DNA from: Polynucleobacter sp.
GTDB taxonomy: Bacteria; Pseudomonadota; Gammaproteobacteria; Burkholderiales; Burkholderiaceae
Assembly (NCBI GenBank): GCA_030696845.1
Contig: JAUYRJ010000057.1
Span: 28,528-92,527, forward strand
Reading direction: 5' to 3'
DNA length: 64,000 nucleotides
This document shows positions 27,757 through 36,522 of the stretch, one piece after another. Below the pieces are notes generated by a model. It searched no databases, was not told where the DNA came from, and was given only the letters and a program-made list of their open reading frames with translations. The number at the start of each line of letters is the position of its first letter. Position 1 is the stretch's first letter. The translations under genes and the position numbers were made by a program.

Positions 27757-29898
27757 ATGGCTGGAATGACACCAGGTGGTGACAGCAGTATCTTCGGCGG
27801 CGGCGCAAGTAATGCCGCTTTTAAAAAATCACTTAACAAGATTTATGCGTGGTACACCGGAGGTTTCATCACCTTCGTTTTGATCTTGGGTATCGCTGAG
27901 CAAATGGGCCTCAGCCGTGCCATGATTGGTTACCTGTTCTTAGGCGCAACGGTTTTACTCTACGCTGGTATTGGCGTAATGAGCCGAACCAACGACGCTG
28001 CCGAATACTATGTGGCTGGTCGACGGGTTCCCGCGGTCTATAACGGTATGGCGACAGGTTCAGACTGGATGTCGGCGGCATCGTTTATCGGTATGGCGGG
28101 TACCTTGTACTTAACAGGTTACGGCGGTTTAGCCTTCATTATGGGCTGGACAGGCGGTTACTGTTTAGTGGCTCTGTTCTTGGCTCCGTATCTACGTAAA
28201 TTCGGTCAGTTCACGATCCCAGACTTCTTGGGCGCGCGATATGACGGCAATCTTCCCCGCTTTATCGGAATTTTTGCGGCGATTTTGTGTTCCTTTACTT
28301 ATGTGGTTGCGCAGATTTACGGTGTTGGTTTGATTACTACCCGTTTGGCTGGTGTGCCATTTGAGATTGGTATTTTCTTGGGCTTGGGCGGTATTTTGGT
28401 GTGCTCGTTCTTGGGTGGTATGCGCGCGGTGACTTGGACTCAAGTTGCCCAGTACATCATCTTGATCATTGCTTACATGATTCCCGTAGTTTGGTTATCG
28501 GTAAAGCAAACCAACATCCCCATTCCACAGTTCGTGTACGGATACCAGTTGGAAAAAGTAACGGCCAAAGAAGCGGAATTAATTAAAGATCCAAAAGAGT
28601 TGGAAGTGCGCGCAATTTTCAAAGCACGTGCAGACGCTTTTGCGGAAAAATTAAAAGATATTCCTGCAGCATTGGCTGCTGACAAAGCAGCTGCAGAGAA
28701 AAAAGTAGCTGATTTGAAAGCGGCTAACGCACCTGCGGAAGAGGTGGCTGCTGCTGAAAAAGCATTGGCTGCAGTTCCTAAGGATGAAGCTGCTGCTAAA
28801 AAAGCTTGGACAGCGGGTAAGACTGGCGCAGAAAATCGCGCTAAGCCTCTTGCTGGCATGCCACGCCACGCGCAGCAATTCGCTGGCGATCCTGCTGGTG
28901 ACGAAAAGGCTCGCGCCGCTTTCGACACCTCGCGTCGCAATTTCTTAGCCTTGATCTTCTGTTTGATGGTGGGTACAGCGGCATTGCCACACATTCTGAT
29001 GCGCTTTTACACGACTCCGTCGGTAAAACAAGCTCGTGAATCGGTGACATGGTCCTTGTTCTTCATCTTCTTGCTGTACTTCACTGCGCCTGCTTTGGCA
29101 GTTTTGGTGAAATACGAGGTCTTTACGATTTTGGTTGGAACGCCATTTGATCAACTGCCGGGCTGGATTGCGCAGTGGACCAAAGTAGATCCATCTTTGT
29201 TATCGGTTGTTGACGTTAATAAAGACGGTATCTTCCAGTTGGCTGAAATGACCATTGGTGGTGACATTGTGGTTCTGGCAACCCCAGAAATCGCTGGTTT
29301 GCCATACGTGATCTCAGGCATGGTTGCGGCCGGTGGTTTGGCTGCCGCTCTGTCAACAGCGGACGGATTATTGCTGACTATTGCTAACGCGTTGTCGCAT
29401 GACCTCTATTACAAAATGATTGACCCAAATGCTCCTGCTAGCAGACGTGTTTTGATTTCCAAAATACTGTTGTTGGCTGTAGCTCTGGCTGCTGCATACG
29501 TAGCTTCCCAGAAACCGGCCGACATCTTGTTCTTGGTAGGCGCTGCGTTCTCATTTGCTGCTGCTGCGTTCTTCCCAGCACTTACCCTCGGTATTTTCTG
29601 GAAGCGTGCAACGAAGGCCGGTGCTTGCATCGGTATGGTCGGCGGTCTTGGCATTACCTTCTATTACATGGTAATGACACAGCCATGGCTGCGCGGTGTA
29701 TTCGGAGTCACTTCACCAGTACAACTTTGGTATGAAATTCAGCCAATTTCAGCTGGTATCTTCGGCGTACCGCTTGGCTTTGCCTTGATTATTCTCGTGA
29801 GCTTGGTCACTACAGCTCCACGTAAAGATATTCAAGAGTTGATCGATCACGTACGTTATCCAACGCTGCGTGGTGATATCAATACGCAAGCTAACTAA
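27757..29898 (+). CDS. sodium:solute symporter (VC_2705 / ActP-like) with large charged insertion
   Basis: 713-aa transporter of the SSS family, predicted to import acetate or similar monocarboxylates with Na+. Core motifs include AAEYYVAGRRVPAVYNGMAT, GSDWMSAASFIGMAGTLY, and ALSTADGLLLTIANALSHD. Residues about 265-393 form a soluble insertion rich in Ala, Lys and Glu (AADKAAAEKKVADLKAAN) that looks helical or coiled-coil and makes the protein about 130 residues longer than simple ActP. Residues 486-497 (DVNKDGIFQLAE) match an EF-hand Ca2+ loop. Substrate is inferred from family. Confidence 0.9.
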   Translation: MAGMTPGGDSSIFGGGASNAAFKKSLNKIYAWYTGGFITFVLILGIAEQMGLSRAMIGYLFLGATVLLYAGIGVMSRTNDAAEYYVAGRRVPAVYNGMATGSDWMSAASFIGMAGTLYLTGYGGLAFIMGWTGGYCLVALFLAPYLRKFGQFTIPDFLGARYDGNLPRFIGIFAAILCSFTYVVAQIYGVGLITTRLAGVPFEIGIFLGLGGILVCSFLGGMRAVTWTQVAQYIILIIAYMIPVVWLSVKQTNIPIPQFVYGYQLEKVTAKEAELIKDPKELEVRAIFKARADAFAEKLKDIPAALAADKAAAEKKVADLKAANAPAEEVAAAEKALAAVPKDEAAAKKAWTAGKTGAENRAKPLAGMPRHAQQFAGDPAGDEKARAAFDTSRRNFLALIFCLMVGTAALPHILMRFYTTPSVKQARESVTWSLFFIFLLYFTAPALAVLVKYEVFTILVGTPFDQLPGWIAQWTKVDPSLLSVVDVNKDGIFQLAEMTIGGDIVVLATPEIAGLPYVISGMVAAGGLAAALSTADGLLLTIANALSHDLYYKMIDPNAPASRRVLISKILLLAVALAAAYVASQKPADILFLVGAAFSFAAAAFFPALTLGIFWKRATKAGACIGMVGGLGITFYYMVMTQPWLRGVFGVTSPVQLWYEIQPISAGIFGVPLGFALIILVSLVTTAPRKDIQELIDHVRYPTLRGDINTQAN

Positions 29899-29940
29899 GT
29901 AGCAAAATCGACTCCCGGGTTTGCGCCTGGGGTCTGAAGA

Positions 29941-29966
29941 ACCCGCTCTTCGGAGCGGGTTTTTTA
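29941..29966 (+). terminator. rho-independent terminator after the symporter gene
   Basis: Perfect stem ACCCGCTC / GAGCGGGT with a TTCG tetraloop followed by six T residues. Confidence 0.95.
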
Positions 29967-29987
29967 TGGCTAAAAAATCACCAAATG

Positions 29988-30015
29988 TAAAAAAGCGCCC
30001 ATATCAGGCGCTCTT
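29988..30015 (-). terminator. rho-independent terminator of the small minus-strand gene
   Basis: Read on the minus strand, AGCGCC-tgatatg-GGCGCT is followed by TTTTTT. It lies 38 nt past the stop of the 53-codon gene at 30053-30214 and faces the symporter terminator. Confidence 0.85.
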
Positions 30016-30052
30016 TTAGGAATATCTTAGTAGGGATAAATTAACAATTTCT

Positions 30053-30214
30053 TTATGCCGCCGCCCTCATGGGGAGAGGATGGGATTGCAGGTGCTTACC
30101 AAACCAAACCGAGAATGCCGTACACTCGGCTTGCTTGATAAAGAGGCCCATGATGAGTTCTTGGGTGTCGTCGTCAAGCAAACGGAATGATTGAATTGCG
30201 TCGTTCTTGCTCAT
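30053..30214 (-). CDS. small protein of 53 residues, unknown function
   Basis: Short frame starting MSKNDAIQSFRLLDDDTQEL and ending PLPMRAAA. The ATG at 30214 has an AAAGGA ribosome site with 6-7-nt spacing; an ATG two codons upstream (30220) lies too close to that site. It has its own rho-independent terminator, so it looks like an independent transcription unit. The sequence is predicted mostly helical, acidic near residues 14-20, with one Cys and one Trp, no signal peptide and no membrane segment. I do not recognise a family. The evidence is architecture, not homology. Confidence 0.6.
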   Translation of the reverse strand: MSKNDAIQSFRLLDDDTQELIMGLFIKQAECTAFSVWFGKHLQSHPLPMRAAA

Positions 30215-30406
30215 ATTCATCCTTTCAAAGTCAGAATGAATTTATCAGAGGCTTTACATTTAGACTGTTAAAGAAAGTTAAACATTGCTCTTCTTTTATT
30301 GAGTGGTGACTACATGGGCATTTAAGGTGATTTGCACGGTTTTGCGTTGCAGCATGCTGCTGAAAAATGATGAAGTGAGATACGGCGAAATGGAGATTGA
30401 AACAGC

Positions 30407-31036
30407 ATGGAAGACTTGAGTTTTTGGATTGGAATCATCGCCACCATCGCCTTTGCAGTGACGGGGGTGTTGGCGATTTCAGATCGTGGCGTCGATTTGT
30501 TTGGGGTTTTAGTGCTCGGCTTAATTACAGCCATTGGTGGCGGTACCCTGCGGGATTTAATTCTAGAGGTGCCGGTATTTTGGGCGAGTATGCCCATCTA
30601 CGTGTGGGTTGCTTTAGTGGCCAGCGTGATTGCTTTCTACCTGGAGTCTTTTTTTACACAGCCGCAAATCTATCGATCGATGCTCTATCTTGATGGATTT
30701 GGCGCCGCCTTATTCGGAATACAGGGGGCGGACAAAGCTTGGGGTATGGATTTTGGTATTCCGATAGCGCCGGTGATTTTGGGTGTGATCACTGCCATTG
30801 GCGGGGGATTGATACGTGACATGATTGCAGGCAGGCGTAATTTACTCATGTCGCATGAGCTCTATGCCATTCCGGTCTCTTTGGGCTGTATGTTGTATGT
30901 CTTCATTTTAGAGTTTGCGCCACGCTTTGCTGCGGAAGGCTCAATCGCTTGCATGCTGTTGATTGTTGGTTTTCGTGCAGCAGCCATTTATTGGAATTTA
31001 CGCGTACCCAGTATGTTCATTACCAAGAAACGTTAA
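30407..31036 (+). CDS. TRIC/UPF0126-type trimeric cation channel protein
   Basis: 209-aa membrane protein made of two homologous three-helix halves plus a seventh helix. The duplicated signature is visible: GVLVLGLITAIGGGTLRDLIL in the first half and ILGVITAIGGGLIRDMIAG in the second. Bacterial members form trimeric monovalent-cation channels related to eukaryotic TRIC. The maiA-like gene follows 2 nt after its stop. Confidence 0.92.
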   Translation: MEDLSFWIGIIATIAFAVTGVLAISDRGVDLFGVLVLGLITAIGGGTLRDLILEVPVFWASMPIYVWVALVASVIAFYLESFFTQPQIYRSMLYLDGFGAALFGIQGADKAWGMDFGIPIAPVILGVITAIGGGLIRDMIAGRRNLLMSHELYAIPVSLGCMLYVFILEFAPRFAAEGSIACMLLIVGFRAAAIYWNLRVPSMFITKKR

Positions 31037-31038
31037 AT

Positions 31039-31707
31039 ATGAAACCCCGTCTCTACAGTTTTTGGCGTAGCTCTGCCGCCTTCCGTGTCCGCATTGCGCT
31101 CAATCTCAAGCAAGTCGATTACGACATCATTCCGACACACCTTACTAAAAAGGGCGGGGATCAGTTGCAGCCAGAATATGAGAGTAAAAATCCAAATCGC
31201 TTAATTCCGCTCTATGAGTGCGGTGATGTGCGCATTCATCAATCGCTTGCCATCATGGAATACCTCGATGAGCTTCACCCAGAGCCGCCACTCTTGCCAA
31301 GCGATCTCGTTGATCGCGCATGGGTACGGGCATTGGCTTTGGACATTGCCGCGGATATTCACCCGATTAACAACTTACGCATCTCGCGCTATTTGGTGCG
31401 TCAATTGGGAGTATCTGAAGAAGCCCGTAGCGCATGGTATCGCCATTGGGTCGCTACTGGCCTTGCGAGTATCGAGGCGCAGCTCGGTAGTGATTCGCGC
31501 GTGGGTCGCTTCTGTTATGGCGATCAAGTCACCATCGCCGATGCGTGTTTAGTACCGCAACTCTTTAATGCGCTAGATGCCAAGATGGACATGAGCGTTT
31601 ACCCAACCCTGATGGGAATTTTGGCGGAGTGCATGGCGCTCCCTGCATTTATTCATGCCTCATGGGAGCAGCAGCCGGATGCAGAAGGAAAAAATCCGAC
31701 TTTTTAA
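31039..31707 (+). CDS. maiA: zeta-class glutathione transferase / maleylacetoacetate isomerase
   Basis: 222-aa GST-fold enzyme; start at 31039 (MKPRLYSFWRSSAAFRVRIA), 2 nt after the TRIC stop. The catalytic SSAAFRVRIALNLK motif of zeta GSTs is complete, with glutathione-site QSLAIMEYLDE and the C-terminal GDQVTIADACLVPQ. The enzyme isomerises maleylacetoacetate or maleylpyruvate in aromatic ring degradation. No other pathway genes are nearby, so its physiological substrate is open. It is convergent with the AEC transporter, overlapping by 4 nt. Confidence 0.9.
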   Translation: MKPRLYSFWRSSAAFRVRIALNLKQVDYDIIPTHLTKKGGDQLQPEYESKNPNRLIPLYECGDVRIHQSLAIMEYLDELHPEPPLLPSDLVDRAWVRALALDIAADIHPINNLRISRYLVRQLGVSEEARSAWYRHWVATGLASIEAQLGSDSRVGRFCYGDQVTIADACLVPQLFNALDAKMDMSVYPTLMGILAECMALPAFIHASWEQQPDAEGKNPTF

Positions 31708-32645
31708 GGGGCAATCGTTTGGTTAATCCACCAAATGATGAGCGAGAGCGTGAGCAAAGACCCCAAGGTTGTTTGAAGCACGACACGCGAGATGGCTGAG
31801 CCATCGGCTTGATAGTATTGCGCCAACATGAATGGTCCAGTGCCGGTGGGTAGGGCGCTGAGTAATACGGCAGCTTGTACCCAAAAAATAGGCAGACCTA
31901 AAATAGGCCCCGCTACGAGCCAGGTGATTCCGGGCTGAACAATCAGTTTGATCGCGGTGAGGCTCCATACCCCAGTTGCTTTGGTTTCACTTTTCTGCAT
32001 CAGGAACAGGCCAATCGATACCAAGGCGCAGGGGCTCGCTGCGGCCGCTAAAAAGGATAGAAATTGCTGAGCGGGTTGAACCATCTGCAATCCAGATGCA
32101 GACCACAGAGCGCCGGCGATGGGGGCAACTAATAGCGGGTTTTTTCCCAATGAGCGCAGCACAATGAAAATGATCTCATGCCACGGTTTATGCGACTGTT
32201 TACCAAACTCAATGAAAATAATAGCAAGCCCGAAGAGGCCGCAAACTACTACTAAGGTGGCAATTACCGCTGGGGCTAAGCCTTCATCCCCCAGGGCCAA
32301 CAGGCATAGCGGAATGCCCATATAGCCGGTGTTCGAGTACGAGCCGCTTAGGCCGGAGAAGCTAGCTGCTACCCAATCACCAGTGCGGTAACGGCGATAG
32401 AGCAGCAAGGGCACATAAACAGCCAAACAGCCTGCGCTAAAAGCGATGATGAAGCCGGGTTGCCAGAGCGTTTGCCATGCACTATTAGCGGTGAAGTTAA
32501 ACAGTTGTGCGGGCAATGCAAGCCACACTACAAAGCGATTAATTTCAGCGGAAGCGTTGGGACCTAGTTTGCCGGTTTTACCAGCAATAAACCCTGCCAG
32601 AATCAGCGCAAAAACCGGAACAACAACACTGAGAACGGGGAGCAA
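31704..32645 (-). CDS. AEC (auxin efflux carrier) family transporter
   Basis: 313-aa membrane protein with about ten hydrophobic helices. N-terminal VFALILAGFIAGKTGKLG, the YSNTGYMGIPLCLLALG motif and the C-terminal ALPTGTGPFMLAQYY segment are typical of AEC carriers, which export or exchange organic acids such as malate or malonate in bacteria. It follows the carbonic anhydrase gene by 6 nt in the same operon. Substrate unknown. Confidence 0.9.
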   Translation of the reverse strand: MLPVLSVVVPVFALILAGFIAGKTGKLGPNASAEINRFVVWLALPAQLFNFTANSAWQTLWQPGFIIAFSAGCLAVYVPLLLYRRYRTGDWVAASFSGLSGSYSNTGYMGIPLCLLALGDEGLAPAVIATLVVVCGLFGLAIIFIEFGKQSHKPWHEIIFIVLRSLGKNPLLVAPIAGALWSASGLQMVQPAQQFLSFLAAAASPCALVSIGLFLMQKSETKATGVWSLTAIKLIVQPGITWLVAGPILGLPIFWVQAAVLLSALPTGTGPFMLAQYYQADGSAISRVVLQTTLGSLLTLSLIIWWINQTIAP

Positions 32646-32651
32646 GATGAT

Positions 32652-33176
32652 TTAGCCGATCTTCTTTAGGCCAGTTCGAAAGCGATTGGCATTATCGACA
32701 TAATGATCCGCAATGCGCTCGAGATTTTGGATGTGTTCGGGGCTAAGGGCTTTTATCGCCTTAGCGGGGGAGCCTAATATCATCGATCCATCCGGAAATT
32801 CTTTTCCTTCGGTCACCAAAGCGCCTGCGCCAACCAAGCAGTGCTTACCAATTTTGGCGCCATTGAGCACGATCGCTCCAATACCAATCAAGCTGCCATC
32901 GCCAATCGTGCAGCCATGCAGCATGACCTGGTGGCCGATGGAAACCCGCCTACCAATGATTAGCGGAAAGCCGGGATCGGAATGCAGAACCGATGCGTCT
33001 TGCACATTGCTTTCGTCGCCGATGATCACTTGATCGTTGTCGCCGCGAATCACCGTTTTGGACCAGACGCTGGCATTTTTGCCAAGACTGACATTGCCAA
33101 CGACTTCAGCGCTTTCGGCTACAAAAGCGCCATCTGCGAGTTTGGGCGCAATCCCATCGAGTTCATAAATAGCCAT
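32652..33176 (-). CDS. gamma-carbonic-anhydrase-like hexapeptide-repeat protein
   Basis: 174-aa left-handed beta-helix protein (YrdA/PaaY family). Hexapeptide repeats run from residue about 15 to 125 (for example VVGNVSLGKNASVWSKTVIR), and the metal ligands are seen in LHSDPGFPL and GHQVMLHGCTIGDG. A C-terminal helix closes the fold. Family members are zinc or iron proteins, some with carbonic anhydrase or thioesterase activity. It precedes the AEC transporter gene. Confidence 0.9.
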   Translation of the reverse strand: MAIYELDGIAPKLADGAFVAESAEVVGNVSLGKNASVWSKTVIRGDNDQVIIGDESNVQDASVLHSDPGFPLIIGRRVSIGHQVMLHGCTIGDGSLIGIGAIVLNGAKIGKHCLVGAGALVTEGKEFPDGSMILGSPAKAIKALSPEHIQNLERIADHYVDNANRFRTGLKKIG

Positions 33177-33335
33177 ACCCCATTATAGATAGGCTAAAAA
33201 TGAATACCTATTGGGTTAATCACTAAATGCGGTGATGTAAAAAAGTCAGAAAGTCAGGCGATTGAGCACCGAATTAGTGCAAATTTATATCCATATTCGA
33301 TTATGATTACTCTATGTAAATTAGATGGAGATCCC

Positions 33336-33698
33336 ATGAAGACGCTTTTAGCTACCCTATTTTCTTTGCTGGCTTTTTCCGGTCTAGCGCAGGCTCAAGA
33401 AAAAATTCCTGTTCTAAGTACTCAAGAATTGGTTAATGTTTGCAAAACCCCGGCCAGCCCAGAATCCCGCAGTTTTTGTATTGGTTACACCACCGCCATT
33501 TACGACACTTATATGGCTACACGGCATCCTAAAACTGCAAAGTCCACCATTTGCGTAAAGCAGCCAGCACCAACACGAGATGAGGTGATTTCAGCTTATG
33601 TTCAGTGGTCTCAAGATAACGCCGCGGCATCCAGTGCGCCAGCAGCAGGCACTTTCTTGCGCTTCCTGACTAGCCGCTTCCCATGCGCTCGTAAATAA
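33336..33698 (+). CDS. secreted Rap1a/Tai-like protein
   Basis: 120 aa from the ATG at 33336 (MKTLLATLFSLLAFSGLAQA), which has GGAG 6 nt upstream; an earlier in-frame start at 33303 lacks such a site. After the signal peptide (cleavage near residue 20) the mature part has four Cys (36, 48, 73, 117) in the order seen in Rap1a/Tai immunity proteins: C-x11-CIGYTTAIYD, a mid Cys, and a C-terminal FLTSRFPC. In Serratia the family neutralises type VI amidase toxins, but orphan members are common. No toxin or T6SS gene is present here, so immunity is only a family-based suggestion. Confidence 0.75.
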   Translation: MKTLLATLFSLLAFSGLAQAQEKIPVLSTQELVNVCKTPASPESRSFCIGYTTAIYDTYMATRHPKTAKSTICVKQPAPTRDEVISAYVQWSQDNAAASSAPAAGTFLRFLTSRFPCARK

Positions 33699-33728
33699 CA
33701 AACTCGATGAAAGATTAAAGGAGTTGAA

Positions 33729-34013
33729 ATGATGAAAAAAGCAATTGCTATTACAACCGCCGCCCTCGTAATTACCGGTTGTTCGAATATGAGTACCACT
33801 GAGCAGCGCACCTTATCGGGTGCGTCGATTGGCGCAGCAGCAGGCGCAATTGGCACGGCTATTTTCCACGGCAACCCCATTTGGGGCGCGGTTGGTGGCG
33901 CAGCGGTTGGTGCTGCTTCCGGCTATGTCTACGATTCGTATGAAAAAGAAAAGCAGTCTGAATACAACCAGGGTTACAAAGCCGGAAAATCCTCTAAATC
34001 CACATCACAGTAA
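33729..34013 (+). CDS. glycine-zipper lipoprotein
   Basis: 94-aa predicted lipoprotein: signal with lipobox VITGC (C18), then a glycine-zipper membrane hairpin (ASIGAAAGAIGTAIFHGNP, then GAVGGAAVGAASGYV) and a polar tail with YNQGYKAGKSSKS. Ribosome site AAAGGAG precedes the first of two consecutive ATGs. The fold is like the SlyB/YMGG outer-membrane lipoproteins. It follows the Rap1a-like gene by 30 nt and could be co-transcribed with it. Confidence 0.85.
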   Translation: MMKKAIAITTAALVITGCSNMSTTEQRTLSGASIGAAAGAIGTAIFHGNPIWGAVGGAAVGAASGYVYDSYEKEKQSEYNQGYKAGKSSKSTSQ

Positions 34014-34052
34014 GACTCAAAACCCCTGAATGCGGAGAAATACCTGCTTGTA

Positions 34053-34448
34053 CTAATCTACAAGCAGGGTTTCAACCGCAATCGTTCCAATAAGCGCTTT
34101 ATGAACAGGGCACTTATCCGCAATATCCATTAAGCGCTCTTTTTGCTCGGCATCTAGGCTGCTGCCCACTAAGCGAATTTGTCGGGTAAAGCGCTCCACA
34201 TCCTCTACACGGTTAATGTCAACCGTCACAATCGCGTTCTCCAGCCCCCAGCTTTTGCGGCTGGCATACATTTTGAGCGTCATGCCGGTACAGGCAGCCA
34301 GAGCTGCTGCCAGGTATTCATGCGGCGATGGGCTGTTATCACTGCCGCCTTTGGAGGCATCCACATCGGAGAGCAAATGGTGTGAACCAACGGTAATCCG
34401 TTGCTCATATGCGCCGCTACCAAATCGGGTTTCTACTTTTCTCATCAT
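34053..34448 (-). CDS. OsmC-family peroxiredoxin-like protein
   Basis: 131-aa OsmC/Ohr-fold protein. The two redox Cys are in AACTGMTLKMYA (first half) and DKCPVHKAL (second half), with the PSPHEYLAAAL motif between strand and helix. It probably reduces organic hydroperoxides or protects thiols. It starts 4 nt after htpG on the same strand, which fits a heat or oxidative stress operon. The precise subfamily (OsmC, Ohr or YhfA) is uncertain. Confidence 0.9.
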   Translation of the reverse strand: MMRKVETRFGSGAYEQRITVGSHHLLSDVDASKGGSDNSPSPHEYLAAALAACTGMTLKMYASRKSWGLENAIVTVDINRVEDVERFTRQIRLVGSSLDAEQKERLMDIADKCPVHKALIGTIAVETLLVD

Positions 34449-34452
34449 TGTC

Positions 34453-36354
34453 CTAGGCTAATAGCATTTTGTTCATGCGTTTTACAAAACTGGCAGGGTC
34501 ACTTAGGTGGCCGCCCTCAGCGAGCAGAGCTTGGTCAAACAATAAATTTGCCCACTCATCAAACTCGGAGTCATCGTACTTGAGTTTTAAAACCAATGGG
34601 TGATTCGGGTTAATTTCGAGAATCGGTTTGGTGCTCGGGGCCTCTTGACCGGCAGCCTTGAGCATGCGTAATAAATTACCCGACAATTCGTGTTCATCGG
34701 CAACAAGGCATGCAGGTGAATCGGTCAGGCGGAAGGTAACGCGAACTTCTTTTGCTTTATCCGCTAAAGCAGCCTGCATTTTTTCAAGTAAATCTTTAAA
34801 GTCATTTTGAGTCGACTCTTGCTCTTTCTTTTCTGCTTCGTCAGCCAGTTCACCCAAATCCAGTCCACCTTTAGCAACCGAGGTGAGTTGCTTACCTTCA
34901 AACTCGGTCAAGAAGGACAGCATCCACTCATCTACGCGATCTGAAAGCAGTAAGACCTCGACACCCTTTTTGCGGAAAATTTCGAGGTGAGGGCTATTTT
35001 TAGCGGCATTAAACGATTCACCAGTGACATAGTAAATCTTGTCCTGACCATCCTTCATCCGCCCGAGGTAATCGGCTAAGGATACGGTTTGATCGGCGCT
35101 ATCGCTATGCGTGCTCGCAAATCGCAAGAGTTTCGCAAGGCGCGCTTGATTGCCTTGATCTTCACCGATACCCTCTTTTAATACTTGACCAAATTGGCCC
35201 CAGAAGGTGCGGTACTTTTCTTTCTTGGCATCATCTTCGCTATTGGCCAACTCCTCAAGCATGCTAAGAATGCGCTTGGTCGAGCTTTCCCGAATCACTT
35301 TCACATCGCGTGACTCTTGCAGGATTTCGCGGGATACATTGAGTGGCAAATCAACTGAGTCAATCACGCCAGTAACAAACCGCAAATAGGTTGGCATCAG
35401 TTGCTCGGCATCGTCCATGATGAAAACCCGCTTGACATAGAGCTGAATGCCGCCGCGCTTATTGCGATCCCATAAGTCAAATGGGGCGCGGGCTGGTATG
35501 TAGAGTAATTGCGTAAACTCACTCCGACCTTCTACTCGGTTGTGCGAATAGCACAGGGGATTTTCATAATCGTGCGATAGGTGTTTATAGAATTCGTTGT
35601 ATTGCTCTTCGCTGATATCCGACTTGGAGCGGGACCACAAGGCATTGGCTTGATTAATGCTCTCGAATTCCTCCTGCAGGACCTGCTCTTTTTTCTCCTC
35701 ATCCCACGCTTCTTTGCGCATCTGAATGGGTAGAGAGATGTGATCCGAATATTTGCGAATAATGGATTTGAGCTGATAGGACGACAGAAAATCATCTTCG
35801 CCCTCCCGCAGATGCAGGGTAATCGAGGTGCCGCGCTCGGGACGGTTAATGGATTCGATCGTGAACTCGCCAGAGCCGTCGGACTCCCAGCGAATACCGT
35901 CGCTTGCAGGTAGACCTGCCCTACGAGTTTCAACTGTAATGCGATCAGCCACGATAAAGGCGGAGTAAAAGCCCACGCCAAATTGGCCAATCAGCGCAGC
36001 ATCTTTTTGCTGGTCACCGGATAGCTTGGAGAAGAACTCTTTGGTGCCGGACTTGGCAATCGTGCCAAGATTGCTAATCACTTCATCGCGACTCATGCCA
36101 ATGCCGTTATCGGAAATGGTAATAGTGCGTGCGGTCTTGTCGAATTGAATTTGAATCGCTAAGTCGGGGCTGGTTTCATACCATTCGGGATGCGTCATGG
36201 CTTCAAAGCGCAATTTATCCGCCGCATCGGATGCGTTGGAAATCAGCTCACGCAGGAAAATTTCCTTGTTGGAGTACAGGGAATGAATCATCAGCTGCAG
36301 GAGCTGTTTTACTTCGGCCTGAAAACCTAAGGTTTCTTTAGTTGCAGTTGTCAT
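34453..36354 (-). CDS. htpG: molecular chaperone HtpG (Hsp90)
   Basis: Bacterial Hsp90, 633 aa, full length. The N-terminal GHKL ATPase domain shows [37 protein letters not shown] and [15 protein letters not shown]; the middle domain carries [17 protein letters not shown]. The C-terminal dimerisation domain ends [12 protein letters not shown]. It is the upstream gene of the OsmC pair. I see no clear heat-shock promoter in the 168 nt upstream, which are occupied by two hairpins belonging to the preceding rhodanese gene. Confidence 0.97.
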   Translation of the reverse strand: MTTATKETLGFQAEVKQLLQLMIHSLYSNKEIFLRELISNASDAADKLRFEAMTHPEWYETSPDLAIQIQFDKTARTITISDNGIGMSRDEVISNLGTIAKSGTKEFFSKLSGDQQKDAALIGQFGVGFYSAFIVADRITVETRRAGLPASDGIRWESDGSGEFTIESINRPERGTSITLHLREGEDDFLSSYQLKSIIRKYSDHISLPIQMRKEAWDEEKKEQVLQEEFESINQANALWSRSKSDISEEQYNEFYKHLSHDYENPLCYSHNRVEGRSEFTQLLYIPARAPFDLWDRNKRGGIQLYVKRVFIMDDAEQLMPTYLRFVTGVIDSVDLPLNVSREILQESRDVKVIRESSTKRILSMLEELANSEDDAKKEKYRTFWGQFGQVLKEGIGEDQGNQARLAKLLRFASTHSDSADQTVSLADYLGRMKDGQDKIYYVTGESFNAAKNSPHLEIFRKKGVEVLLLSDRVDEWMLSFLTEFEGKQLTSVAKGGLDLGELADEAEKKEQESTQNDFKDLLEKMQAALADKAKEVRVTFRLTDSPACLVADEHELSGNLLRMLKAAGQEAPSTKPILEINPNHPLVLKLKYDDSEFDEWANLLFDQALLAEGGHLSDPASFVKRMNKMLLA

Positions 36355-36444
36355 CGTGGATACCTTTTAAAAACAAGGGAAAAATGAAATCAATACCCTC
36401 ATATAAGGGGATTATTGTAGGGATTTCAAGAGTGGCTTTGCTGT

Positions 36445-36477
36445 ATAAAACGGCTCAGGCAGGCGTGCTGAGCCGTT
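36445..36477 (-). terminator. rho-independent terminator downstream of the rhodanese gene
   Basis: Read on the minus strand, a perfect 10-bp stem AACGGCTCAG / CTGAGCCGTT with a 9-nt loop is followed by TTATAC. It is the second of two consecutive hairpins between the rhodanese stop and htpG. Confidence 0.85.
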
Positions 36478-36481
36478 GTGT

Positions 36482-36510
36482 CAGGTGGCGCCAGAGATTG
36501 CCGCCACCTG
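36482..36510 (-). terminator. hairpin preceding the rhodanese terminator
   Basis: Perfect 9-bp stem CAGGTGGCG / CGCCACCTG with an 11-nt loop and no T-tract. It lies 12 nt after the rhodanese stop and next to the terminator at 36445-36477. It may protect the 3' end of the message or act as a pause site. Confidence 0.55.
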
Positions 36511-36522
36511 GTAATGCGTTGA

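Noticed and set aside
28560..28940. The charged insertion of the symporter as a frameshift or a foreign gene fragment
   Set aside because: The frame stays open with consistent codon use on both sides, and the transporter core resumes correctly after it.
33177..33335. Promoter or small gene between the carbonic anhydrase and Rap1a-like genes
   Set aside because: AT-rich with possible -10 like sequences, but no element good enough to list and no frame with a ribosome site other than the Rap1a-like start.
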